A stretch of DNA of 64,000 nt from Ruminococcus flavefaciens ATCC 19208 (lineage in GTDB: Bacteria > Bacillota > Clostridia > Oscillospirales > Ruminococcaceae): positions 314,652 to 378,651 of the forward strand of contig NZ_KI912489.1 in the NCBI RefSeq assembly GCF_000518765.1, in the 5' to 3' direction. The notes under the pieces were generated by a model. That model was not told where the DNA came from and made no database searches. It saw nothing but the letters and a program-made list of their open reading frames with translations. Numbering within the stretch: the first letter of the stretch is position 1; each line of letters starts with the position of its first letter. Shown one piece after another: positions 1 through 7,965 of the stretch. The position numbers and the translations under genes were made by a program.

Positions 1-87
1 GATACTTCCGAGGAAAACGACGAAAACAGCACCGATGAGGGTGAAGATGAAAATTCGGAAGATACTGATGGTACAAATGAATACTGA
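1..87 (+). CDS. C-terminal end of an acidic protein (partial)
   Basis: An open frame enters from the left edge and ends at TGA 85-87. The visible 28 residues are almost entirely Asp, Glu, Asn, Ser, Thr and Gly, the kind of acidic tail seen on several lipoproteins elsewhere in this window. A strong terminator follows six bases later, which supports a real gene end. Nothing can be said about its function because the body of the protein lies outside the window. Confidence 0.6.
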   Translation, partial: DTSEENDENSTDEGEDENSEDTDGTNEY

Positions 88-92
88 TACAG

Positions 93-122
93 AGCGGACG
101 ATGAAAGATCGTCCGCTTTTTT
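93..122 (+). terminator. intrinsic terminator
   Basis: Perfect 10-bp stem (AGCGGACGAT / ATCGTCCGCT, 93-102 and 108-117) with a 5-nt loop, followed by a T run. It ends the transcript of the partial upstream gene. Confidence 0.9.
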
Positions 123-172
123 GCTTTATTCAGCAGAATATGGTAAAAAATGTCATTAGCACAATATTTGGA

Positions 173-201
173 TTGACAAACGTGATAATATGGATTATAA
201 T
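173..201 (+). promoter_or_regulatory. sigma-A type promoter for the dockerin BspA gene
   Basis: TTGACA at 173-178 and TATAAT at 196-201 with a 17-bp spacer, a full consensus match about 65 bp before the start codon. Confidence 0.85.
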
Positions 202-265
202 ATTGCTTGTATAAAAATACAAAAATAATATTATTTGTATAATTTTGAAGAGGAGCGAATATCAA

Positions 266-3115
266 ATGCTTAGTAAAATCACAGCAGTCGCATTAAGTAC
301 GGCTTTATGCCTGTCAGCGGCTATCCCATGCAGTGGAAATTGTTCTGACAAGAATACTGCCGCAACATATGCAGGCATAGTATCAATGGCAGCAAACAGC
401 AATGTAAAGGCAGGTGCAGCAGTAACATCGACTGCCACAACAAAGGCGGCAACTTCAACTTCTGCAACTACCACAAAGACAGGGTCCACAACTACTTCCT
501 CAGCAGTAAAGTCTTCTTCATCAACTAATACAACTACTAAAAAAGCAGCATCTTCAACATCTACATCTACGACTAAAAATACAACAACATCAATAACTAC
601 GACAACAAAGGCTTTGACATCTTCAACTTCAACGACTTCTGTAACTACAGTTTCAAACACATCAGAAGAAGGAAAGCTCGGCGATGCTGTAAGCTATATA
701 CTTTACAATGACGGTTCACTTGTTATAAGCGGCAGCGGCGATATGCAGGACTATCCGCAGTCGCCTTTCAAGAATGCTGCAAAGATCACAAAGGTAACTA
801 TAAAGAATGACAGCGGAAAAGCTATAACCTCAGTGGGAAGCTATGTTTTTGCAGGCTGTACTTCCCTTAAAGACATAATTATCCCCGACACGGTAAAGAC
901 CATCGGTGAACGTGCTTTTGAGGGCTGTACATCGCTTAAAAAGGCAGTCATCAAAGGCGGCAGCGAAGGCATAGGCGGACATATATTCAGCAAGTGTACT
1001 GCCCTTGAAGAGCTTACACTTCCCTTTGCAGGCTTCGTACTTAATGATATAAACAGTGCAAGCGTCACATGGCTGGGCGATATGTTCGGAGACAGTGCGG
1101 AAAAATCCGACAAAACATACAGCATAAGCGGATTTAACGGCGAAACAAGATATATACCCAAGTCCCTTGAAACTATCAATATAACAGGCGGAACTGTGAT
1201 ACCTGCGTATACTTTTGACGGTTTCTCGTCTGTCAAGAAGATATCGGTTCCCGACAGTGTTACATTTATCGGGGATAGTGCTTTTTCTGAGTGCAGCAAG
1301 CTCAGCAGCTTCAAAATGCCCGGCAAGTTGACTTCTATCGGCAATAACGCTTTTCAGCACTGTTCTTTGCTTGATACAGATATCCCCGAGGCAGTTGTTA
1401 GCATAGGTGATTATGCATTTACGGGCTGCGAGTCTATTAAGGAAATAAACATTCCAATGGCAACAAAGACTATAGGCTCATACGCATTCAGCGGCTGTAC
1501 TTCGCTGAAAAAGGCAGTTATCGGCGAGGGAACAGAGAATATCAGCGATTTCGTTTTCAACGGCTGTACGGCTCTTGAGGAGCTTACACTTCCGTTTGCA
1601 GGTTTCCAGCGCAAAGCGGTCGATGACGGTGATATATCATGGCTGGGATATCTTTTCCTTGACGGTAAAAAAGAAATGATATATTCAGTGCAGGGCTTCG
1701 ATGCTGCGGTATTGAATATCCCCAAGTCACTTACAAGCATAACCGTTACAGGCGGCAAGAAAATACCTGCATATACCTTTGACGGCTTCTCATCGGTCAA
1801 GAAGATAACTGTTCCCGATGATATCGAAGTTATAGAAGAAGCCGCATTTTCGGGCTGTACTTCTCTTGCTGACTTCAAGATACCTTCTAAGGTAACATCT
1901 ATCGGCGAATACGCTTTCTATGACTGTAAGAAGTTAAATGCGGATATCCCTGACGGAGTCAGATCCATAGGAGCAAGAGCATTTGCAGGCTGCGAGTCTG
2001 TAAAGGAGATAAACGTTCCCGCAAGCACAGAGACTATCGGAGCTTGTGCGTTTGAAGGCTGCACATCGCTTAAAAAGGCGACTATAAAGGGCGGAAGCAA
2101 GGGCATCGAGGATCATATCTTCAACAGATGTACTGCTCTTGAGGAGCTTACACTTCCGTTTGCAGGCTTCGGCGATAAGGATATAAACGGCGAGAGCAAT
2201 GTATGGCTCGGTGATATGTTCCTCGACAAGACTGAGGGCACATATGAAGCAAGCGGCTTCAACGGAGAGGTGCGCTACATTCCCGAAAGCCTAAAAACTA
2301 TAACTGTTTCAGGCGGAAAATACCTGCCAAACTATGCTTTTGACGGCTTCGCAAAGGTGGAGGATATCACACTTCCAAAGACTGTTGTACAGATAGGCGA
2401 GAATACCTTCGCAGGCTGCAAGGGCATACTCAATGTTTTCTATCCCGACAGCGAAAAAGCATGGAAGTCGGTAACAGTAAATGAAGGAAATGAGAGTATT
2501 GACGGCAAGATAAAGGTGCTTAATAGCGAAGGAAAGTACGTTGCACTGAATGCTTCGACCACCACAACAACAACTACGACTTCAAAGGTAACAACCACAA
2601 CATCAAAGCCAACAACTACCACGACTTCAAAGACGACTACGACAACATCAAAACCAACAACTACTACGACTTCAAAGGCAACAACCACAACATCAAAGCC
2701 AACAACTACTACAACTTCAAAGACGACTACGACAACTTCAAAGCCAACAACTACCACGACTTCAAAGGCAACAACCACAACATCAAAACCAACAACTACT
2801 ACAACTTCAAAGCCAACAACTACCACGACTGTAACCACAAAGCCTGAAGAGTATGTATTGGGCGATGTTAACGATGATAAGCGTACGGATTCGGTTGATG
2901 CGTCCATGATACTTAAACAGTACGCTCTGTTATCAACAGGCAGCGGCAATTTCACAGACAAGCAGAAGAAAGCCGCTGATGTCAATACAGACGGACTTAT
3001 AGACGCAGTTGATGCTTCAAATATACTTGCTTATTACACATATCTTTCTACAACTGATGACGAAAAGCCAGTAGGCATTTCGGAATTCAGAAAGCAGAGA
3101 ACAAATAAGAAGTGA
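266..3115 (+). CDS. secreted BspA-type leucine-rich-repeat protein with C-terminal type I dockerin
   Basis: Predicted surface or cellulosome-associated protein of about 949 aa. I chose ATG 266 because AGGAG lies ten bases upstream; a TTG 21 bases earlier is in frame but sits before that site. A signal peptide (about 1-24) is followed by a Ser/Thr/Lys-rich stretch (about 45-125). Then comes a long LRR_5/BspA region (about 130-755) with recurring motifs such as FAGCTSLK and IGERAFEGCTSLKK, arranged as three large repeats each containing ALEELTLPFAGF. A Thr/Ser/Lys/Pro linker (about 763-860) of TTTTTSK-type repeats leads to a dockerin (about 865-930) with two Ca-binding segments, DVNDDKRTDSVDASMILK and DVNTDGLIDAVDASNIL. 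The dockerin should bind a cohesin on a scaffoldin. The ligand of the LRR part is unknown. Confidence 0.93.
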   Translation: MLSKITAVALSTALCLSAAIPCSGNCSDKNTAATYAGIVSMAANSNVKAGAAVTSTATTKAATSTSATTTKTGSTTTSSAVKSSSSTNTTTKKAASSTSTSTTKNTTTSITTTTKALTSSTSTTSVTTVSNTSEEGKLGDAVSYILYNDGSLVISGSGDMQDYPQSPFKNAAKITKVTIKNDSGKAITSVGSYVFAGCTSLKDIIIPDTVKTIGERAFEGCTSLKKAVIKGGSEGIGGHIFSKCTALEELTLPFAGFVLNDINSASVTWLGDMFGDSAEKSDKTYSISGFNGETRYIPKSLETINITGGTVIPAYTFDGFSSVKKISVPDSVTFIGDSAFSECSKLSSFKMPGKLTSIGNNAFQHCSLLDTDIPEAVVSIGDYAFTGCESIKEINIPMATKTIGSYAFSGCTSLKKAVIGEGTENISDFVFNGCTALEELTLPFAGFQRKAVDDGDISWLGYLFLDGKKEMIYSVQGFDAAVLNIPKSLTSITVTGGKKIPAYTFDGFSSVKKITVPDDIEVIEEAAFSGCTSLADFKIPSKVTSIGEYAFYDCKKLNADIPDGVRSIGARAFAGCESVKEINVPASTETIGACAFEGCTSLKKATIKGGSKGIEDHIFNRCTALEELTLPFAGFGDKDINGESNVWLGDMFLDKTEGTYEASGFNGEVRYIPESLKTITVSGGKYLPNYAFDGFAKVEDITLPKTVVQIGENTFAGCKGILNVFYPDSEKAWKSVTVNEGNESIDGKIKVLNSEGKYVALNASTTTTTTTTSKVTTTTSKPTTTTTSKTTTTTSKPTTTTTSKATTTTSKPTTTTTSKTTTTTSKPTTTTTSKATTTTSKPTTTTTSKPTTTTTVTTKPEEYVLGDVNDDKRTDSVDASMILKQYALLSTGSGNFTDKQKKAADVNTDGLIDAVDASNILAYYTYLSTTDDEKPVGISEFRKQRTNKK

Positions 3116-3147
3116 TCTGAAATAGAAATAACCATATAGAAGCTTTA

Positions 3148-3191
3148 TCAGGTGATGATCTTTCTGTGAAAGGTCGTCACCTGAAATTTTT
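3148..3191 (+). terminator. intrinsic terminator after the dockerin BspA gene
   Basis: A 17-bp stem with two G-T pairs (3148-3164 / 3168-3184), a TGT loop and an AAATTTTTC tail, starting 33 bp after the stop codon. Confidence 0.85.
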
Positions 3192-3275
3192 CAAATTGTT
3201 ATACGTAACTAACTAAAAATCCTGATTTGGCGCAGAACAGGCATAAATCGACGATAAAAATTTTTTGCCAAAAAC

Positions 3276-3304
3276 TTGACAAACTTAAAAAAGTGTGATA
3301 TAAT
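3276..3304 (+). promoter_or_regulatory. promoter of lipoprotein A
   Basis: TTGACA 3276-3281, 17-bp spacer, TATAAT 3299-3304. The segment AAGTGTGATATAATTCA recurs in the promoter of the next gene at about 4163-4179. Confidence 0.88.
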
Positions 3305-3391
3305 TCATAATGTCGAAAGGGTTCAAGTGAACTTATCCAAAGTTAATGTGAACTCGAAGCAATAACACATATATTTATGGAGGATTTAATT

Positions 3392-3934
3392 ATGACTATG
3401 AAAAGAATACTTTGCTCATCACTCGCTGTAGTTTGCGTTGCTTCTGCATTTGTAGGATGCAGTGCTAAGAAGGAAAAGAAGGACGACTTCATCGGCAAGT
3501 GGGAGTGTGAAAAAATCGTAATGGGCGGTGAAGAAACAGATAATTTCTTCGGCGTAGATGCTTATGCTTTATACCAGATCGAACTTAAAGAAGGAAACAA
3601 GGGTACAGTAGATTCACTGTTGAATAATGACGGAGAGGTTATTGACATCGAGTGGAAGAAGCAGAAGGACGGTAAGGTCAAGATCGCAAAGAACGACGCA
3701 TTTGACGGCGAGGAGGCTATCCTTGAAAAGGACGGCGGCAAATTGCTCATGAGTATGGTTTACGACGAAGAGGAAGAGGTAAGTGAAGACGAAGAAGTAA
3801 AGATGTATTTTGTAAAGGTAGACGAATTCAAGGAAATGCCTGAAAATCCATTCGGTGATCTTAGCAGTGATGATGATTCTGATTTCAGCTTTGACGACGA
3901 AGACGAAGATGCTACTGCTGAAGAAGCAGAGTAA
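3392..3934 (+). CDS. lipoprotein, paralog of the next gene, function unknown
   Basis: About 180 aa. An N-terminal lipoprotein signal ends in AFVGC with Cys23 as the predicted lipidated residue, so it is anchored to the outer face of the membrane. The start at ATG 3392 is favoured because GGAGG at 3379-3383 is eight bases upstream; an ATG at 3377 overlaps that site. The core reads GKWECEKIVMGGEETDNFFG, then a VDAYALYQIELKEGNKGTV motif and a very acidic C-terminal tail. The following gene has the same order (GKWQCSKLVLDGEE, then VDAYALFQIELKDDNKGTF), so the two are tandem duplicates. I do not recognise a named family; the beta-rich core suggests a small lipocalin-like fold, which is inference. 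Confidence 0.88.
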   Translation: MTMKRILCSSLAVVCVASAFVGCSAKKEKKDDFIGKWECEKIVMGGEETDNFFGVDAYALYQIELKEGNKGTVDSLLNNDGEVIDIEWKKQKDGKVKIAKNDAFDGEEAILEKDGGKLLMSMVYDEEEEVSEDEEVKMYFVKVDEFKEMPENPFGDLSSDDDSDFSFDDEDEDATAEEAE

Positions 3935-3948
3935 GGATAATAACAATG

Positions 3949-3974
3949 AAAACGGCGGATTTTCCGCCGTTTTT
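3949..3974 (+). terminator. intrinsic terminator
   Basis: Stem AAAACGGCGGA / TCCGCCGTTTT (3949-3959, 3963-3973) with a TTT loop and a continuing T run. Confidence 0.92.
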
Positions 3975-4146
3975 GGTTTTTTTATCTGCTCATTATTACA
4001 GGTGCTCGGAAGAGTATTTAAAATTTCTATCGAATAGCGAAATATATCAAGAACGTGATGTTAATTTTGTTGCTAATTAACGATTATTTCACATAAATTA
4101 GCGAAAAATCGACTGTTAAACGCCATAAAACCGTTTCCTCAAAAAC

Positions 4147-4176
4147 TTGACAGATGCAAAAAAAGTGTGATATAAT
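4147..4176 (+). promoter_or_regulatory. promoter of lipoprotein B
   Basis: TTGACA 4147-4152, 18-bp spacer, TATAAT 4171-4176, closely similar to the promoter of the upstream paralog. The leader that follows can form AGTCAGTT / AACTGACT. Confidence 0.85.
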
Positions 4177-4252
4177 TCACGAAGCCGAAAAGAGTCAGTT
4201 GGAAGAGGGATATTAAACTGACTAAGGCTTATTATTATGGAGGATAAAATTT

Positions 4253-4846
4253 ATGAAAAAACTTATTTGTTCATCACTGGCACTTGTCTGCATCTTATCA
4301 TCTATGGTAGGCTGCGGCGATACTAAGGAAAAGGACGCAAAGGAAGAGACTACAACTGTTGCTGCAACAGAGGCAGCTGATTCTGCTGCTGTTGGTAAGT
4401 GGCAGTGCAGCAAGCTTGTTCTTGACGGAGAAGAAATGGATAGCCTTTACGGTGTAGATGCATATGCACTTTTCCAGATCGAGCTTAAAGACGACAACAA
4501 GGGTACATTCTATTCATTCCTTTACAGTGAAGACGGAAAACCACAGGATATCGAGTGGGAAGAAAAGGATGGAAAGGTCCAGCTCATCAGCAAGGAAGTA
4601 TTCGATGAAGACGAAGTTTTCCTTGAAAATGAAGGCGGAAAGATGATCCTTAACCTTTCAGAAGAGGGCGACGAAATGGAAAACAAGGCAACCCTCGAAA
4701 AGGTAGACGGATTCAAGGAAATACCTGAGGATATGGAAATGAAGTTTGACTTTGACACTGAAGCTGAAGCAGATTTTGATTCAGATGAAACTGCAACAGA
4801 AACAGCTGCTGATGAAAAAGAAGCAGCAGCTGAAGAAAAAGAATAA
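4253..4846 (+). CDS. lipoprotein, paralog of the preceding gene, function unknown
   Basis: About 197 aa with a lipobox SMVGC (Cys21) and an added Thr/Ala-rich stretch before the shared GKW core. The body keeps the paralog's motifs (VDAYALFQIELK, DIEWEEKDGKV, a VDGFKEIPEDM segment) and ends in a Glu/Ala-rich acidic tail. It has its own consensus promoter, a GGAGG site nine bases before ATG and its own terminator, so it is a separate transcription unit rather than part of an operon with its twin. No enzymatic motif is visible. Conservation of the core but not of the tails suggests the folded domain is the functional part. Confidence 0.88.
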   Translation: MKKLICSSLALVCILSSMVGCGDTKEKDAKEETTTVAATEAADSAAVGKWQCSKLVLDGEEMDSLYGVDAYALFQIELKDDNKGTFYSFLYSEDGKPQDIEWEEKDGKVQLISKEVFDEDEVFLENEGGKMILNLSEEGDEMENKATLEKVDGFKEIPEDMEMKFDFDTEAEADFDSDETATETAADEKEAAAEEKE

Positions 4847-4850
4847 TAAT

Positions 4851-4880
4851 AAAAAGGACGGCTTTATGCCGTCTTTTTTT
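4851..4880 (+). terminator. intrinsic terminator
   Basis: AAAAAGGACGGC / GCCGTCTTTTTTT with a TTTAT loop; one G-T pair in the stem. Confidence 0.9.
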
Positions 4881-4930
4881 GCTATTAGCCGCGGATCAAT
4901 TCATAATTGAAGCCGCTTCGATGGTATCAC

Positions 4931-5020
4931 CGTGTCGAGAAGCAATATCTCCTTTGAAGATACGCGGACGACCAAGGGGGGGCAGGCTCTGCGCTGTAGG
5001 GGCGAACAGTGTTCGCACGT
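4931..5020. repeat. composite dispersed repeat (fragment)
   Basis: The gap 4881-5178 has no convincing gene. Bases 4931-4994 resemble 12957-13020 (GTGTCGAGAAGCAA near the start, GGCAGGCTCTGCGC at the end). They run directly into a TGTAGGGG palindrome at 4995-5020 with stem GGGCGAAC / GTTCGCAC. The same two modules are joined in the same order at about 17141-17175. Confidence 0.7.
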
Positions 5021-5178
5021 ATTACTTGGATTGCAAGTTAATAATTGCGTTAATTATTACAAAACCGAAAAGTTAAGAATTTATAATTATAGCGTGGATC
5101 GAGTGTAATTCAAGTAACTATTATGCGCATCTGAGTTTACAACTTTTGTTCATAGATTGCTGATTTGAATAAAAATAC

Positions 5179-5207
5179 TTGACATTTGAAGATGATAAAT
5201 ATATAAT
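5179..5207 (+). promoter_or_regulatory. promoter of the small secreted protein
   Basis: TTGACA 5179-5184, 17-bp spacer, TATAAT 5202-5207. Confidence 0.88.
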
Positions 5208-5294
5208 ATACTTGTTTGATACATTCTGTTTATATTTTATGTATTTAAACTATCGGTTTTAAGAGAATCAATTTAAAACAAAGGAGTATTTATT

Positions 5295-5885
5295 ATGAAA
5301 AAAGTAAAACTCGTCGGTGCGTTATTAGCTGTTGTAATGGCATCAGCACCGATAACAGGCTACACAGGTGATGTATTATCATTCAGTGACAATGCTATTG
5401 TAGCAGAAGCAGCTTCTTCAAGACCTTCTGTTATCATGGTTGAGCCCGGCAATTGCCATATGGACATCTTTGGCTATGAATTAAACGGTTCTGCTATCAT
5501 GCAGAATGGCGATTGGGTACTCAAGGGCGATAAAAACGGAGATTTTTATACTTATAATACCAGAACAAAACAGAAGAAGGTTTTATTCAAGTCACCGTAT
5601 AATTCAAACAGCAAATATCCCGGTACAAATGAAAAGATTTCAAAGTTTAAAGTATACTTCCAGAGTGACGGAAATATTGTAATTTATTCAACTACTAACC
5701 CTAAGGTTATACGTCCGTTATGTCACACATCTACATACAGTAATCTGACCTGTGAGAAAGGAGACTGCTGTTATTATTACTTCCTCGAAAGCGATGGAAG
5801 ACTTGTTGCAAAGCGCATTTATAAAAACGGTAAGAGCGATGATATTTTTGACAGTGCAAGATGCAAATTTGTCAGATTAGTATGA
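5295..5885 (+). CDS. small secreted protein with a bulb-lectin-like motif
   Basis: About 196 aa with an AAGGAG site before ATG and a cleavable signal peptide (cleavage probably near AEAASS, about residue 39-41). The mature part has aromatic/Gly-rich beta-strand-like segments (NGDWVLKGDKNGDFYTYN) and a segment FQSDGNIVIYS that fits the Q-x-D-x-N-x-V-x-Y sugar-binding signature of monocot-mannose-binding (B_lectin) domains. Only one good copy of the motif is seen, where true B-lectins usually have up to three, so a carbohydrate-binding role is inference. Four Cys residues in the C-terminal half could form disulfides. It is a monocistronic unit with its own promoter and terminator. Confidence 0.78.
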   Translation: MKKVKLVGALLAVVMASAPITGYTGDVLSFSDNAIVAEAASSRPSVIMVEPGNCHMDIFGYELNGSAIMQNGDWVLKGDKNGDFYTYNTRTKQKKVLFKSPYNSNSKYPGTNEKISKFKVYFQSDGNIVIYSTTNPKVIRPLCHTSTYSNLTCEKGDCCYYYFLESDGRLVAKRIYKNGKSDDIFDSARCKFVRLV

Positions 5886-5908
5886 TCATAAATTACTGAA
5901 TATAATAA

Positions 5909-5936
5909 AAGGGACTGCAATTGCAGTCCCTTATTT
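5909..5936. terminator. bidirectional terminator between the lectin-like gene and rex
   Basis: Perfect palindrome AAGGGACTGCAA / TTGCAGTCCCTT at 5909-5932 with T-rich sequence on both strands, placed between two convergent genes. Confidence 0.9.
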
Positions 5937-6557
5937 TCATGCTCCGCACCTTGCAAGCATTGCAAGAGTGAGGGAAATATTCTCGTTATGCACCGCAACT
6001 CCCTTAGGAGCGTTTATATGTACGGCGGCGAAATTAAGGATATATTTTATCCCTGCCTCTGCCATACGGTCACAGACCTCCTGTGCAGCAGTTTCAGGTA
6101 CAGTTATGATACCGATGCGTATATCGTTTGTCAGGCAGAAGTCCTCAAGCTCGTCGATATGACGGACAGGCTTGCCGCCCACATTTTTGCCCACACGCTC
6201 TTTGTTGCAGTCAAATCCGCAGATTATATCAAAGCCGTAAGCCTCAAAGCCGTTGTATTCCAGCATGGCTCTTCCGAAGTTTCCCATACCTGCCACTACC
6301 ACCTTGTCGTGGTTCTCAAAGCCGAGAAATTTGCCGATATCGCCGATAAGCTCTGAGGTCATATATCCCACCTTGGGACGACCGCCGCAGCTCACCGAAG
6401 CAAGGTCTTTTCGCACCTGTACATCGTTGAGTCCGAGAGCCTCAGCGATAGCAGTAGCTGATATGTTTCCTTTTTTTCTCTCCTCTGGAAGTGATACAAG
6501 GTAATTGAAGTATATCGGAAGCCTTGAAAGAGTTTGTGAGGTAATGTTTTTTTCCAT
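5937..6557 (-). CDS. rex: redox-sensing transcriptional repressor Rex
   Basis: About 206 aa, the usual Rex length. The N-terminal winged helix (about 1-80) contains NISATAIAEALGLNDVQVRK. A Rossmann NAD(H)-binding domain starts near residue 85 with VVAGMGNFGRAML, and the C-terminal swapped helix ends the protein. Rex senses the NADH/NAD+ ratio and releases its operators when NADH is high. It is the last gene of nfnA-nfnB-rex, 21 bp after nfnB with its own GGAGG site, so the sensor is made together with an enzyme that sets the NAD(P)H/ferredoxin balance. Confidence 0.97.
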   Translation of the reverse strand: MEKNITSQTLSRLPIYFNYLVSLPEERKKGNISATAIAEALGLNDVQVRKDLASVSCGGRPKVGYMTSELIGDIGKFLGFENHDKVVVAGMGNFGRAMLEYNGFEAYGFDIICGFDCNKERVGKNVGGKPVRHIDELEDFCLTNDIRIGIITVPETAAQEVCDRMAEAGIKYILNFAAVHINAPKGVAVHNENISLTLAMLARCGA

Positions 6558-6578
6558 GGTATACCTCCGTCAGAGGGC

Positions 6579-7964
6579 TTACTTGTTCTGCATATATTCG
6601 TCCATAGCTGCGGCAGCCTTTTTGCCTGCGCCCATAGCAAGGATAACAGTTGCAGCACCTGTTACAGCGTCGCCGCCTGCGTAAACGCCTTCCTTTGAAG
6701 TAAGACCGTTGTCGTCAGCGATGATACCGCCCCATTTCTGAGTATCAAGACCTGCTGTAGTGGACTTGATGAGCGGATTTGGTGAAGTACCGATAGACAT
6801 GATAACGCAGTCAGCTTCGATGTCAACGAATGCGCCCTCTATCGGAACAGGCTTTGCTCTGCCCGAAGCATCAGGCTCTGAAAGCTCCATCTGCTGACAG
6901 TGAACGCTCTTTACCCAGCCGTCCTCTGTAGCCTGTATCTCAATAGGATTTGTGAGGAACTTGAAGATGATGCCCTCTTCCTTAGCGTGTTCAACTTCCT
7001 CAGCTCTTGCAGGAAGCTCTGCTTCTGTACGTCTGTATACGATGTATACTTCAGCGCCCAGTCTCTTAGCGCAGCGTGCTGCGTCCATAGCAACGTTTCC
7101 GCCGCCTACGATAACAGCCTTAGTACCTGCCTTGATAGGAGTAGCACTGCCTTCCTTGTATGCCTTCATAAGGTTGATACGTGTGAGGAACTCGTTAGCT
7201 GAGTAAACGCCGTTGAGGTTCTCGCCGGGTATATTCATAAATCTTGGGAGACCTGCGCCTGAGCCGATGAATACGGACTCAAATCCTTCTTCCTTCATAA
7301 GCTCGTCAACTGAGATAGTCTTGCCGACTACAGTATTAGTCTCTACCTTTACGCCGAGAGCCTTGAGACCGCCGATCTCCTTCTGAACGATTGACTTAGG
7401 AAGTCTGAACTCGGGGATACCGTAGGAGAGAACTCCGCCTGCAACGTGGAGAGCTTCAAATATAGTAACGTCATAGCCCTTCTTTGCAAGGTCGCCTGCG
7501 CAGGCAAGACCGGAAGGACCTGAACCGATAACAGCAGCCTTGTGACCGTTCTTTGCAGGTATCTCGGGGGCTGTCTCAGGCTGTGCATTGTGCCAGTCTG
7601 CAACGAAACGTTCTAATCTGCCGATAGCAACAGGCTCGCCCTTTACGCCTCTTACGCACTTGCTCTCGCACTGTGTCTCCTGAGGACATACTCTGCCGCA
7701 TACAGCAGGGAGTGAGCTTGATTTTGTGATTATCTTGTAAGCCTCTGCGAAATTACCCTCAGCAACCTGAGCGATAAATGCAGGGATATCTATCTGTACG
7801 GGACAGCCTGTTGAACATGGCTTGTTCTTGCAGTTAAGGCATCTCTTAGCCTCGTCGATAGCCTGTTCCTCGGTATAGCCGAGAGCTACCTCGCTGAAAT
7901 TCTTATTTCTCACATCGGGAGCCTGTACAGGCATCTCGTTTCTTGTAAGTGACATATTAGGCAT
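6579..7964 (-). CDS. nfnB: NfnB / GltD-like large subunit of NADH-dependent ferredoxin:NADP+ oxidoreductase
   Basis: 461 aa, typical for NfnB/SudA. N-terminal Cys clusters (CLNCKNKPCSTGCP near 40-53 and CGRVCPQETQCESKC near 90-104) ligate [4Fe-4S] centres. They are followed by an FAD motif (VIGSGPSGLACAGDLAKKG) and an NADPH motif (VIVGGGNVAMDAARCAKRLG). The same architecture occurs in the small subunit of glutamate synthase. The partner nfnA directly upstream, with only one base between its stop and this ATG, makes electron-bifurcating transhydrogenase much the better call. The ribosome site AAGGAGG lies within the end of nfnA, so translation is probably coupled. Confidence 0.93.
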   Translation of the reverse strand: MPNMSLTRNEMPVQAPDVRNKNFSEVALGYTEEQAIDEAKRCLNCKNKPCSTGCPVQIDIPAFIAQVAEGNFAEAYKIITKSSSLPAVCGRVCPQETQCESKCVRGVKGEPVAIGRLERFVADWHNAQPETAPEIPAKNGHKAAVIGSGPSGLACAGDLAKKGYDVTIFEALHVAGGVLSYGIPEFRLPKSIVQKEIGGLKALGVKVETNTVVGKTISVDELMKEEGFESVFIGSGAGLPRFMNIPGENLNGVYSANEFLTRINLMKAYKEGSATPIKAGTKAVIVGGGNVAMDAARCAKRLGAEVYIVYRRTEAELPARAEEVEHAKEEGIIFKFLTNPIEIQATEDGWVKSVHCQQMELSEPDASGRAKPVPIEGAFVDIEADCVIMSIGTSPNPLIKSTTAGLDTQKWGGIIADDNGLTSKEGVYAGGDAVTGAATVILAMGAGKKAAAAMDEYMQNK

Positions 7965-7965
7965 T

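Noticed and set aside
2440..2985. Minus-strand frame of 181 codons rich in Val
   Set aside because: It is the complement of the Thr-rich linker of the dockerin protein; low-complexity DNA with no start signals.
4879..5076. Plus-strand frame of 65 codons
   Set aside because: Starts in the terminator of the preceding gene and runs through the composite repeat; no ribosome site.
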